Positions 1 through 6,543 of a stretch of 7,038 nt of DNA are shown in pieces; positions within the stretch are counted from its first letter, which is position 1, and each line of letters begins with the position of its first letter. The stretch comes from Planctomycetota bacterium. GTDB lineage: Bacteria > Planctomycetota > Phycisphaerae > UBA1845. Location: contig JADFMZ010000168.1 in assembly GCA_022563615.1 (NCBI GenBank), forward strand, positions 1 to 7,038, given 5' to 3'. The notes under the pieces are model-generated. The model was not told the origin of the DNA and ran no database searches. It saw only the letters and a list, made by a program, of their open reading frames with translations. Both the position numbers and the translations under genes were made by a program.

Positions 1-105
1 CAGTTCACCAAACAAAAAGAAAAAAACATCAGCCAAAAACAGGGCACAAAGGGTGAGCGAGGCGGTGAGACATAGCTCCGCGTTTCACAAGTTCGATCAC
101 CCTCT

Positions 106-194
106 GAGCCGCAGGCTTCAGCCTGCGCGAACCCGCGCAGATGACGCGCGGTCACAGGAAATCGTGAAATCGCGCAGGCTGAAGCCTGCGGCTC
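106..194. repeat. REP-like paired palindromic repeat
   Basis: Bases 106-130 and 170-194 are exact reverse complements over 25 bp, separated by 39 bp. Each arm also contains its own palindrome, GCAGGCT-TC-AGCCTGC. The unit can therefore fold either as two small hairpins or as one long stem. This organisation matches the general look of REP/BIME elements, which are scattered between genes and mobilised by RAYT-type transposases. No transposase is in the window. The family assignment is by form only and would need other copies in the genome to confirm. Confidence 0.7.
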
Positions 195-202
195 GGGTCG
201 GA

Positions 203-256
203 ATGATGGTTGCATCACTAATGATGGTTGCATCACTAATGATGGTTGCATCATTG
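203..256. repeat. Three tandem 18-bp repeats, each an internal dyad
   Basis: Units lie at 203-220, 221-238 and 239-256. The first two are identical (ATGATGGTTGCATCACTA). The third differs only in its last four bases. Each unit holds the inverted repeat TGATG-GTTG-CATCA (204-217, 222-235, 240-253), and in the third copy the dyad extends to ATGATG/CATCAT. The dyad is intact in all three copies while the divergence falls outside it, which is suggestive of protein-binding sites. The array ends about 100 bases before the first gene of the PTS operon, so an operator array is possible. A simple recent tandem duplication is the alternative. Confidence 0.8.
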
Positions 257-294
257 ATGAGACGTAGGGCGAGTCGGCGCTGCGAGCGCTGGGG

Positions 295-306
295 ATTGGA
301 TCCAAT
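295..306. promoter_or_regulatory. Perfect 12-bp palindrome, possible operator
   Basis: ATTGGATCCAAT is its own reverse complement and lies 52 bases before the IIA start codon, where a repressor or activator site could sit. There is no recognised regulator consensus match, and a 12-bp palindrome can occur by chance, so this is only a candidate. Confidence 0.2.
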
Positions 307-358
307 GGAATGCGGGCCGCGAAACCTACTAGTGTAGAGGCCTTGACGGGAATCTGAA

Positions 359-832
359 ATGAAATTTTCCGAGCTGATTCATGCTCCGTCGGTGATCCCG
401 GAGCTTCAGGCGACGGACCGGAACGGCGTTATCCGCGAGCTGTTGCAGTCTCTGGCGGATCATGGTGCGATCAACGCGGAGCATGTTGAAGCGCTGGCCC
501 GATCGGCAATTGCGAGGGAGAACCAGGGAAGCACGGGGTTCGGCAAGGGTGTAGCCGTCCCCCACGTCAAACACGATTGTCTGACTCAACTAACGGCTAC
601 GATCGGGCGTTCGAGTCGCGGCGTCGACTTTGCCGCTTTGGATCGCGCCCCGGTGTACACCGTCGTGATGCTGCTGAGCCCGGCCAACGCCCCGGACGAG
701 CACTTGGCCGCCATGGAGAGGATCTTCCGCTACCTGCAGCGTGAGAACTTTCGCCGTTTCCTGCGCCAGGCTGAAACGCGAGAGGCGATCGTCGAACTGA
801 TCGAGGAGGCGGATGAGTTGCGCAGCGAGTAG
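359..832 (+). CDS. PTS IIA protein, fructose/nitrogen-regulatory type
   Basis: A 157-residue soluble protein of the PTS EIIA type 2 family (fructose/mannitol IIA and IIA-Ntr). In this family a histidine accepts phosphate from HPr. The family signature is visible: ARENQGSTG at residues 52-60, then FGKGVAVPH at 61-69, making His69 the expected phospho-acceptor. The middle holds the usual hydrophobic strand (YTVVMLLSP, 100-108), followed by DEHLAAMERIFRYL. There are no membrane segments and no fused EIIB or EIIC, so this is a single-domain IIA. It starts at ATG 359; no better start lies nearby. It is first in a run with HPr and Enzyme I, overlapping HPr by one base (TAGTG). Without EIIB/EIIC in the window it may act as a regulatory output of the relay, like PtsN. 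The substrate, if any, cannot be read from sequence, so no gene symbol is given. Confidence 0.9.
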   Translation: MKFSELIHAPSVIPELQATDRNGVIRELLQSLADHGAINAEHVEALARSAIARENQGSTGFGKGVAVPHVKHDCLTQLTATIGRSSRGVDFAALDRAPVYTVVMLLSPANAPDEHLAAMERIFRYLQRENFRRFLRQAETREAIVELIEEADELRSE

Positions 833-1203
833 TGCCCCTGATGAACGGGATCCTTGTCGACGGGAAAGCCATGGAACGGAAGGGTGGGCCGCAAGTGTTG
901 CAGGGCGAGGTCGAGGCTGAGTGTGAAGTAACCGTACCGAACACGGAAGGGTTGCACTCACGGCCGATCATGCGCTTTGTGGACGCAGCGTCGACCTTTC
1001 AGTCGAGGATCCAGGTAGAGAACCTTACGCTAGGCCATGAGCCCGTGGACGGCAAGAGCGCCATGCAGATGATGCTTCTCGAAGCGACTCAAGGATCCAA
1101 GCTTCGGATTCAGGCATCTGGACCTGACGCGGACGAGGCCGTCGCCACGTTGTCGGCACTGGTCGAAGGCGGATTCGACGCGGATGCAACCCGGCGCGGG
1201 TAG
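832..1203 (+). CDS. ptsH: HPr phosphocarrier protein
   Basis: HPr carries phosphate from Enzyme I to IIA proteins. The fold begins near residue 31 (CEVTVPNTEGLHSRP). His42 in GLHSRP is the phospho-histidine, equivalent to His15 of standard HPr; Ser replaces the more common Ala after it. Ser76 in DGKSAM lines up with the regulatory Ser46 of Firmicute HPr, the target of HPr kinase/phosphorylase. The His-to-Ser distance is 34 residues instead of 31, implying a small insertion around LTLGHEPVD. With the GTG at 832, which overlaps the IIA stop codon by one base, the protein is 123 residues. That is about 26-30 residues longer at the N-terminus than typical HPr (85-90). ATG 841 or ATG 871 are alternative starts; 871 has a weak GGGAAAG upstream. 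The start is therefore uncertain, but the gene identity is firm. Confidence 0.93.
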   Translation: MPLMNGILVDGKAMERKGGPQVLQGEVEAECEVTVPNTEGLHSRPIMRFVDAASTFQSRIQVENLTLGHEPVDGKSAMQMMLLEATQGSKLRIQASGPDADEAVATLSALVEGGFDADATRRG

Positions 1204-1245
1204 CCCAACGGTGAGCGACCGACAAGGTGTGTGGCGGCGTGTGGC

Positions 1246-2988
1246 ATGGAAATTTTTCGAGGCATATCAGTAGCCCCCGGCGTGGCCATCGCCGAGGCCG
1301 TCGTCCTCGAAGCGGAAGAGTACCGGATTCCCTACCGGACCGTTCCCGAGGGTGAGGTTCCCCGAGAAATCGCGCTGCTCGACGAGGCGTTCCACAAATC
1401 CATTGAGGAGCTGGGGAAACAGGAGGAGTGGCTGAATGATCATCTCGGACGTGACGCCGCCAACGTCTTCGAGTGGCACATCGGCGTCCTGAAGGATCCC
1501 GCACTACGAAGCGGTATCGAAAAGCTCATCCGCGAACAACGCTCCTCAGCCGCCTATGGCGCCAGCACGGTCATGCGCAACTATCAAAGGCGGTTTATGC
1601 AGATGACCGACCCGTTGCTTGTCGAGCGCATGCGCGACGTCCAGGATATCGAGCGCCGGCTTCTGCGGCACATCCTGGGAGAATCACGCGAGGACATCAA
1701 TCATCTGACCCAACCGGTCATTCTCATCGCTCATGATCTGACTCCTACCCAGACTGCGCAGTTGGCCAACACGAAAGTTGTGGGCGTGGCCCTGGATGCC
1801 GGGGCCGCCACTTCACACACGGCCATCTTGCTTCGATCCTGGGGGCGACCGGGCGTCATCGGTCTCAACGATATTTCCATACGGGTCAGCGGCGGGGATC
1901 TGGTCATCATCGACGGCATCCACCAACTGGTCATCGCCAACCCCGACGAAACCACGCTCGAGGAATATCGTGCGCGGCAGACGGCCTACATTCGCTTGAC
2001 CGACGAGTTGGATGAGCTAGCGGATTTGCCCGCGGTCACTCGAGATGGGTGCCGCATCTTGCTGCACAGCAACATCGAGTTCCCGCAAGAGGCGGCGGTC
2101 GGCGTGGCCAAGGGCTCGGACGGCATCGGGTTGTATCGCACCGAGTTTCTCTTTCTACAGAAGCAAGAGCCGCCTTCGGAGGAGGAGCAGTACGAAGCCT
2201 ATTGCGATGCGATTCGCGGCGCCGGCGACTGTCCGGTGACCATCCGCACCTTCGACCTCGGGGCTGATAAATACACGCAGCAGCGGCAGTATGAACAAGA
2301 GCGCAATCCGATGTTGGGGCTGCGATCCATCCGCTACAGCCTGCGCAACCTGGATCTGTTCAAAGTTCAGCTTCGGGCGATTCTTCGGGCCGCAGTCCAC
2401 GGCGACGTGCGTTTGATGTTCCCTCTGATCAACAGCTTGATGGAATACCGTCAAGCCAAAATGACTGTGCACGACGCGATGGAGGATCTGGAAGAAGTCG
2501 GCCTGCCGGTGGCCCGGGAGATTCCGATCGGCATGATGTTGGAGACTCCCGCCGCAGCCGTCCAGGTGGTTGAGTTTTGCCGGGAGGTGGCGTTCATCAG
2601 CATCGGCAGCAACGACCTGATTCAGTACCTGCTGGCGGTGGATCGCGGAAACGAGCGAGTCAGTACGCTGTTTTCGGCTTCGCACCCTGCGGTGCTGCGG
2701 ACCCTGAGGGATTCTATTCGCGCATGTACAAAGGCGGGAGTCGATTGTAGTCTGTGTGGAGAGATGGCGGGCCAGCCGCTGTACACGATGTTCCTGGTGG
2801 GCGCGGGGCTACGCACGTTGTCGATGGCGCCGGCCAACATTCCGGAGATCAAGAAGTTGATCCGTGCAGTGACCCTACCCCAGGCACAACGGGTGGCCCG
2901 ACGCGCCTTGGGGTTTGATACGGATGGGCAGGTGACGAATTACCTTCGGAGCGAGACGAGGAAGATGTTGCCCGGAGATCCCATTTGA
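1246..2988 (+). CDS. ptsI: PTS Enzyme I, phosphoenolpyruvate-protein phosphotransferase
   Basis: Enzyme I takes phosphate from PEP and passes it to HPr in the cytoplasm. Starting at ATG 1246 the protein is 580 residues, close to E. coli EI (575), and begins EIFRGISVAPGVAIA as is typical. The longer GTG start at 1231 adds only VAACG. Order: N-terminal HPr-binding region, swivelling phosphohistidine domain, then the PEP-binding TIM barrel. The phospho-histidine is His191 in ATSHTAIL. Barrel residues match E. coli with a constant +2 offset: Arg298 (LYRTEF), Arg334 (RTFDLGADK), Glu433 (MLETPAA), Asp457 (SIGSNDLIQY) and Cys504 (LCGEMAG). All catalytic positions are intact. There is no GAF domain, so this is canonical EI rather than the nitrogen-type PtsP. 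It follows HPr after 42 bases; AAGGTG at 1224 is a weak ribosome-binding candidate, rather far from the start. Confidence 0.95.
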   Translation: MEIFRGISVAPGVAIAEAVVLEAEEYRIPYRTVPEGEVPREIALLDEAFHKSIEELGKQEEWLNDHLGRDAANVFEWHIGVLKDPALRSGIEKLIREQRSSAAYGASTVMRNYQRRFMQMTDPLLVERMRDVQDIERRLLRHILGESREDINHLTQPVILIAHDLTPTQTAQLANTKVVGVALDAGAATSHTAILLRSWGRPGVIGLNDISIRVSGGDLVIIDGIHQLVIANPDETTLEEYRARQTAYIRLTDELDELADLPAVTRDGCRILLHSNIEFPQEAAVGVAKGSDGIGLYRTEFLFLQKQEPPSEEEQYEAYCDAIRGAGDCPVTIRTFDLGADKYTQQRQYEQERNPMLGLRSIRYSLRNLDLFKVQLRAILRAAVHGDVRLMFPLINSLMEYRQAKMTVHDAMEDLEEVGLPVAREIPIGMMLETPAAAVQVVEFCREVAFISIGSNDLIQYLLAVDRGNERVSTLFSASHPAVLRTLRDSIRACTKAGVDCSLCGEMAGQPLYTMFLVGAGLRTLSMAPANIPEIKKLIRAVTLPQAQRVARRALGFDTDGQVTNYLRSETRKMLPGDPI

Positions 2989-3026
2989 CTGGCGTTACAA
3001 CCCGTCTTGCACGGGAGCATGAATTC

Positions 3027-3767
3027 GTGGGAATACAGACGCCCTCATGGACAAACGGGAATGGATCCGCCGACCCGACCCGTGGGACACAGCGCGAACA
3101 CGCAGTTCCAGAAAAATCTTCCGCGAAGGTGCAGGACGAGCGATTTCGATTCATGCTCACATTCCGTATCGACGGCGATTTGCGATTCATTTCGCACCTG
3201 GATACGGTTCGCCTCTTTCGTCGGGCATGTGCCCGGGCGGGCTTGCCGGTTCGGTATTCGCAAGGATTCAATCCTCAGCCGCGCATCGCCCTCCCTTTAC
3301 CCAGGCCGGTCGGCGTGGCCTCCGACGCCGACGCGATCCTCATCGAAACAGAGCATTGGATCGATCCGGCCGACATACTCAAAAGGCTCCAGGAGCAGAC
3401 ACCAGCCGGTATCAGCTTGATCCAGGCGCGGCGGATGTTGCCCGGAGAACAGCCTCAACCGGACCGGGTCCGGTATCGGTTGGCCCTCGACGAATCCGCA
3501 CCGGATGATTTGCAGGAACGAATCGACCGGATTGTTCAGGCTGATTCGCTCCCGGTTGTGCGAAAGGATCCGAAGGCCAGGAGCACTCGAACCATTGACA
3601 TTCGTCCATACCTCCTGGAGATGCACATCGACGGCGCTGCCGTTGAGTTCACGCTTCGGGTCACTGGCAACGGCACGGCCCGACCCTCGGAGTTGGCCGA
3701 ACTGTTGGGGTATGGTGCCCGTTCCATCAACCACAAAATCCGACGTTTGGATATCCAATGGCGATAG
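3027..3767 (+). CDS. TIGR03936 family protein (DUF2344), radical-SAM-linked
   Basis: The conserved block begins near base 3140 with RFRFMLTFRIDGDLRFISHLD, then RLFRRACARAGLPVRYSQGFNPQPRIALPLPRPVGVASD. This is the recognisable signature of the DUF2344/TIGR03936 family. In many bacteria this domain is fused to, or encoded beside, a B12-binding radical SAM protein (TIGR03960) and lies just upstream of RNase E/G. Its biochemical role is not established, and no radical SAM cysteine motif is present here, so this is the accessory half alone. The frame is open from TTG 2985, which overlaps the ptsI stop. I chose GTG 3027 because GGGAG lies nine bases upstream. GTG 3129 and ATG 3153 are also possible and would start the protein right at the conserved domain; the roughly 35 residues between 3027 and there are not conserved-looking. 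The stop overlaps the next gene by ten bases, implying translational coupling with the ribonuclease. Confidence 0.85.
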   Translation: MGIQTPSWTNGNGSADPTRGTQREHAVPEKSSAKVQDERFRFMLTFRIDGDLRFISHLDTVRLFRRACARAGLPVRYSQGFNPQPRIALPLPRPVGVASDADAILIETEHWIDPADILKRLQEQTPAGISLIQARRMLPGEQPQPDRVRYRLALDESAPDDLQERIDRIVQADSLPVVRKDPKARSTRTIDIRPYLLEMHIDGAAVEFTLRVTGNGTARPSELAELLGYGARSINHKIRRLDIQWR

Positions 3768-6046
3768 ACGCGATCGATCACGCATCCATGACCTCTGAGA
3801 CACCAAAGAAAACGCCGGCGCAGAAAAGCGAAAAAGCGCCGACCAGTCGCAAGCGAACCGCGCGCCGTCCCCGGCGCGGGGCTGCAGGCACGGCGAAGAA
3901 ACAGCCGCCCGGCGGTGATTCATCCAACCTGCCTGTCACAGATCAAGCCCAACCGGCGGATGGGTCGACTTCGGATGCACCCAAAGGCTTGCCGACGCAG
4001 GTGGATGTGGCGTCAATCCGTTCTGCACCGGCCAGGGAAGAGCCTTCCACGGCGGAGGCTCAATCGGCTCAAGACGTTCCCACTGCCACCCGAGGCGCTG
4101 CACCCAGGCGCCGGGGACGGCGCGGTGGGCGGCGACGGCGTGCGCAGACGGCTTCCCCCGCGCAGCAGGAAACAGACCAACCGCCTGCAAGTGCAACCAC
4201 GAGCCCACCGGCGGACCCATCTACAGAAGATACGTCCGACAAGACCGCCCCCCGGGATGAAGACGCCGTGAAGAACCCAACCGCTTCTGCAAAGAGCCGG
4301 GCGACGAAGAAGGAGCCGGCAGAGGCCAAGCCGCGCCGAAAGGCAACGCGTTCGCGTCGAGGGAAAGCGGCGAGCGCGACCGCGACAGAGGACGCGCCCT
4401 CCCCCAAGGCTAGAGCGACGCCTTCCAGGTCGGAACCGACGGAGTTCAAGGATTTTGAGATCGACCACCCGAAATTGAACGTGCCCGGTTCGCGCGCCAT
4501 GGTCATTAACGTTTCCGGTGATGACGAATGCCGTATTGCGATCCTGCATGAGGGTCGGCTCGAAGAACTCTTTATCGAGCGAGCTACGACGCAATCCCTT
4601 GTAGGCAACATTTACAAGGGAACTGTTGTCAATGTGGAGTCGAGCATTCAAGCGGTTTTTGTCGACTTCGGGCTGCCCAAACAAGGTTTCTTGCATATCT
4701 CCGACGTTCAGCCGCAGTACTTTCCCAATCATGCTGAAGTGGAAGAGGTGGGCCGAAAAATACCGCGCCATCGACGCCCCCCCATTCAAAAATGTTTTCG
4801 ACGCGGGCAAGAGGTGATCGTCCAGATCATCAAGCAGGGTTTCGGAACCAAGGGGCCTACCCTGACCACCTATTTCTCGATTCCCGGTCAGTTCCTCGTG
4901 ATGCTTCCAGGGATGAGCCGGCACGGCGTATCACGCAAGATTGAGGATGACGAAGCCCGCCGCCGCATGCGCGACTTGCTCAACGAATTGGATCTCCCCT
5001 CGGGGATCGGGTTCATCATGCGAACGGCCGGCTTGGACCAGACCAAGCGTGAGCTACAGCGCGATCTGAACTATCTGCTCCGTCTGTGGAAGACGGTCGG
5101 AGACCGGATCAAGCGACTTGCTTCGCCCATTGAGGTCTACCAGGAGTCGGACTTGATCACGCGCACCCTGCGTGACATCTACACGAGTGACTTCACGCGG
5201 CTCATCGTGGACGATGCGGAGGCGGCCAAGCGCGCCAGCGACTTTATGAGCATTGCCACGCCCCGAGCCAAACCCACCATCGAGATCTACTCTGGGCGCG
5301 AACCGCTCTTTCACGGATTGGGCATCGAACAGGAAATCGAGCGGATCAGCGCCCGGCAGGTTCCGCTTCCATCGGGCGGCTCGTTGGTCATCGACACGAC
5401 CGAGGCCATGGTCACGATTGACGTCAACAGCGGCCGATACCGTCGCCCTGACGACGCGGAGGAGACCGCGGTGGTCACCAACGTGGAGGCGGCGGCGGAA
5501 ATCGCACGTCAATTGCGACTGCGCGACTTAGGCGGGCTGATCGTGTGCGATTTTATTGATATGAGGCTGGATCGGAACAAGCGCGCCGTGGAACGCGCTC
5601 TTCGCGACGCTCTGAAAATACATAAAGAACGCGCCCGGGTACTGCGCATGAGCGCGTTTGGGTTGATCGAAATCACCCGACAGCGGCAGGGGCCCTCCAT
5701 CAAGCAAAACTCCTACCTCGACTGCCCGCACTGTCGAGGGAGCGGTCTGGTCAAGATGCCCGAGTCGCAGATCCTGGACGTGATGCGCACGATCCAACTG
5801 GCCGCCCATAACGATCAAGTGTGTCGGGTGATCGTCACGGTCGCCAGCGACGTGGCCTTTCAGGTTCTCAACCGCAAGCGCGCCGAAATTCATCGGGTCG
5901 AATTGGAAACCGGAAAGGTGATCGTCGTGCGCGGTGATCCACACCTGATTGCTGACCAAATTGAATGCGTCGGCGAAGACGAACGTGGGCAGACGATCAA
6001 GATTCGCTCATCCGAGTTGGATGTGTTCGGCGCCAAAAGGAGATGA
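3758..6046 (+). CDS. rng: Ribonuclease E/G with arginine-rich N-terminal extension
   Basis: Endoribonuclease that cuts single-stranded RNA in mRNA decay and rRNA processing. The catalytic core occupies roughly residues 245-760 of 762: an S1-type RNA-binding region (about 278-370, LVGNIYKGTVVNV...), the 5'-sensor Arg422-Thr423 (MRTAG), and the DNase-I-like domain with metal ligands Asp555 (TIDVNSG) and Asp598 (CDFIDM). Cys656 and Cys659 (CPHC) are the zinc-link pair that joins subunits in RNase E. Spacings from Arg422 to Asp555, Asp598 and Cys656 match E. coli RNase E (169, 303, 346, 404) almost exactly. Residues 1-230 are low-complexity Ala/Pro/Ser/Arg/Lys with basic clusters (RKRTARRPRR, RRRGRRGGRRRR), probably disordered. 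There is no long C-terminal scaffold, so the core ends as in RNase G. ATG 3758 overlaps the previous stop; ATG 3788 is an alternative that loses ten residues. Confidence 0.95.
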   Translation: MAIDAIDHASMTSETPKKTPAQKSEKAPTSRKRTARRPRRGAAGTAKKQPPGGDSSNLPVTDQAQPADGSTSDAPKGLPTQVDVASIRSAPAREEPSTAEAQSAQDVPTATRGAAPRRRGRRGGRRRRAQTASPAQQETDQPPASATTSPPADPSTEDTSDKTAPRDEDAVKNPTASAKSRATKKEPAEAKPRRKATRSRRGKAASATATEDAPSPKARATPSRSEPTEFKDFEIDHPKLNVPGSRAMVINVSGDDECRIAILHEGRLEELFIERATTQSLVGNIYKGTVVNVESSIQAVFVDFGLPKQGFLHISDVQPQYFPNHAEVEEVGRKIPRHRRPPIQKCFRRGQEVIVQIIKQGFGTKGPTLTTYFSIPGQFLVMLPGMSRHGVSRKIEDDEARRRMRDLLNELDLPSGIGFIMRTAGLDQTKRELQRDLNYLLRLWKTVGDRIKRLASPIEVYQESDLITRTLRDIYTSDFTRLIVDDAEAAKRASDFMSIATPRAKPTIEIYSGREPLFHGLGIEQEIERISARQVPLPSGGSLVIDTTEAMVTIDVNSGRYRRPDDAEETAVVTNVEAAAEIARQLRLRDLGGLIVCDFIDMRLDRNKRAVERALRDALKIHKERARVLRMSAFGLIEITRQRQGPSIKQNSYLDCPHCRGSGLVKMPESQILDVMRTIQLAAHNDQVCRVIVTVASDVAFQVLNRKRAEIHRVELETGKVIVVRGDPHLIADQIECVGEDERGQTIKIRSSELDVFGAKRR

Positions 6047-6300
6047 ACGGAAGGTCAAAGGGTTCCAGACCACGTTCCAGCCTCGGCTCTGGTCAGCACG
6101 GCCGGTGGCCCGGTCCCGCCCGGTGGTGAAGGATTCGGGTGTCGCCCTCCAGAAATGGAGACCAATCACTCCAGCTACGCTAGATATAGTTAGGATAGGC
6201 CCTTTGCATTGCAAGATGTTGTGTAATGGGACCGCTATGCGGCACCTTCGGCCATTTTGCTTCAAGCTCCGAAAACCAGTCTGACGATACTAAGAACGGC

Positions 6301-6424
6301 GGGTGGCTTCGCCTGGGGTCGGATAAGCGACTGGTGATTCGCAGTGTTGGAACGCCCAATAACGTTTCTTATCTGGGCGGCGTCCATGACTTCGGTGAAC
6401 CGGCAAAGGCCTGTCCATGCCGGG
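6301..6424 (+). other. Hairpin-dense segment, possible structured RNA or leader
   Basis: Consecutive local stems can be read directly: GGC(6305)-TTC-GCC(6313); GTCG(6318)-GATAAG-CGAC(6331); CGCCCAATAA(6353-6362)-CGTTTC-TTAT, bulged C, TGGGCG(6379); CGG(6393)-TGAA-CCG(6402); and CCGGCA(6400-6405) with TGCCGG(6418-6423). The last two share bases and are mutually exclusive, which is the sort of alternative pairing seen in regulatory leaders. I compared the segment by eye with c-di-GMP-I (GEMM), SRP RNA, 6S, tmRNA and RNase P cores and found no match. Orientation is assumed from the downstream plus-strand gene, and most stems would also form on the other strand. This is a candidate only. Confidence 0.3.
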
Positions 6425-6487
6425 AGGCCAGGGAGGGGGCGGCGATGTCCGGCAGGCTGGTTTGGGTTAGTCTTCACGTACATCGCT

Positions 6488-6509
6488 CCGCCCTGTAGGC
6501 GGTTTGCTT
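6488..6509 (+). terminator. Weak terminator- or attenuator-like hairpin
   Basis: A perfect 5-bp stem CCGCC (6488-6492)/GGCGG (6498-6502) with loop CTGTA is followed by TTTGCTT, a poor T-run. It lies just before the FlgM-like gene and after the hairpin-dense segment, so it could end a short transcript or attenuate. The stem is short and the T-tract is interrupted. Confidence 0.3.
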
Positions 6510-6543
6510 GACTCCGGTGTCCGGTAAAGAGGGATCAGGAAAC

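Larger units (their letters stand above)
1..358. other. Intergenic upstream region of the PTS operon
   Basis: No protein-coding gene is convincing here. The first 45 bases are A-rich and have no recognisable motif. After that come a REP-like inverted repeat, a tandem array of three short dyads and a 12-bp palindrome, each listed separately. I looked for a standard -35/-10 pair upstream of base 359. Candidate -35 hexamers (TTGATG at 254, TTGGAT at 296) had no -10 at 16-18 bases, so the operon promoter is not identified. A weak GACGGGA stretch near 345-351 is the only ribosome-binding candidate before the first gene. Confidence 0.7.
6047..6543. other. Intergenic region, no confident protein gene
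   Basis: About 500 bases separate the ribonuclease gene from the FlgM-like gene. Open frames here look non-coding: their compositions are irregular and no family is recognisable. The first part (6047-6230) contains GC-rich sequence with imperfect dyads such as GACCA (6068-6072)/TGGTC (6090-6094) but no T-run, so I see no clear intrinsic terminator for the operon. An AT-rich stretch near 6181-6210 contains TATAGT at 6185 with no matching -35. The second part (6301-6502) is rich in hairpins and is listed separately. Confidence 0.6.

Noticed and set aside
53..337. Open frame of 94 codons upstream of the IIA gene
   Set aside because: It runs straight through the REP-like palindrome and the tandem repeats, giving a meaningless MMVASL repeat, and matches no family.
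4013..4924. Long antisense frame of 303 codons within the ribonuclease gene
   Set aside because: It is the reverse shadow of the GC-rich low-complexity N-terminal coding region; the protein has no family features while the plus strand encodes a clear RNase E/G.
6065..6094. Terminator for the PTS/ribonuclease operon
   Set aside because: Imperfect competing stems (CCAGA/TCTGG, GACCA/TGGTC) with no following T-run.
6043..6129. 28-codon frame starting at ATG 6043 right at the ribonuclease stop
   Set aside because: The AAGGAG motif is too close to the ATG to act as its ribosome-binding site, and the product is a short basic string with no family.
6319..6326. TCGGATAA as a sigma-28 (-10) element for the FlgM-like gene
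   Set aside because: Only six of eight bases match GCCGATAA and there is no TAAA at the proper distance.
6393..6440. c-di-GMP-I riboswitch or SRP RNA, suggested by GGTGAACC and GGCAAAGGCC strings
   Set aside because: The conserved cores (GACGCAAAGCC with the tetraloop/receptor, or GGTCAGG..CCGGAAGGAAGCAGCC) are not present.
6226..6498. Open frame of 90 codons between the ribonuclease and FlgM-like genes
   Set aside because: No recognisable domain and no ribosome-binding site, and it overlaps the hairpin-dense segment. The composition looks non-coding.
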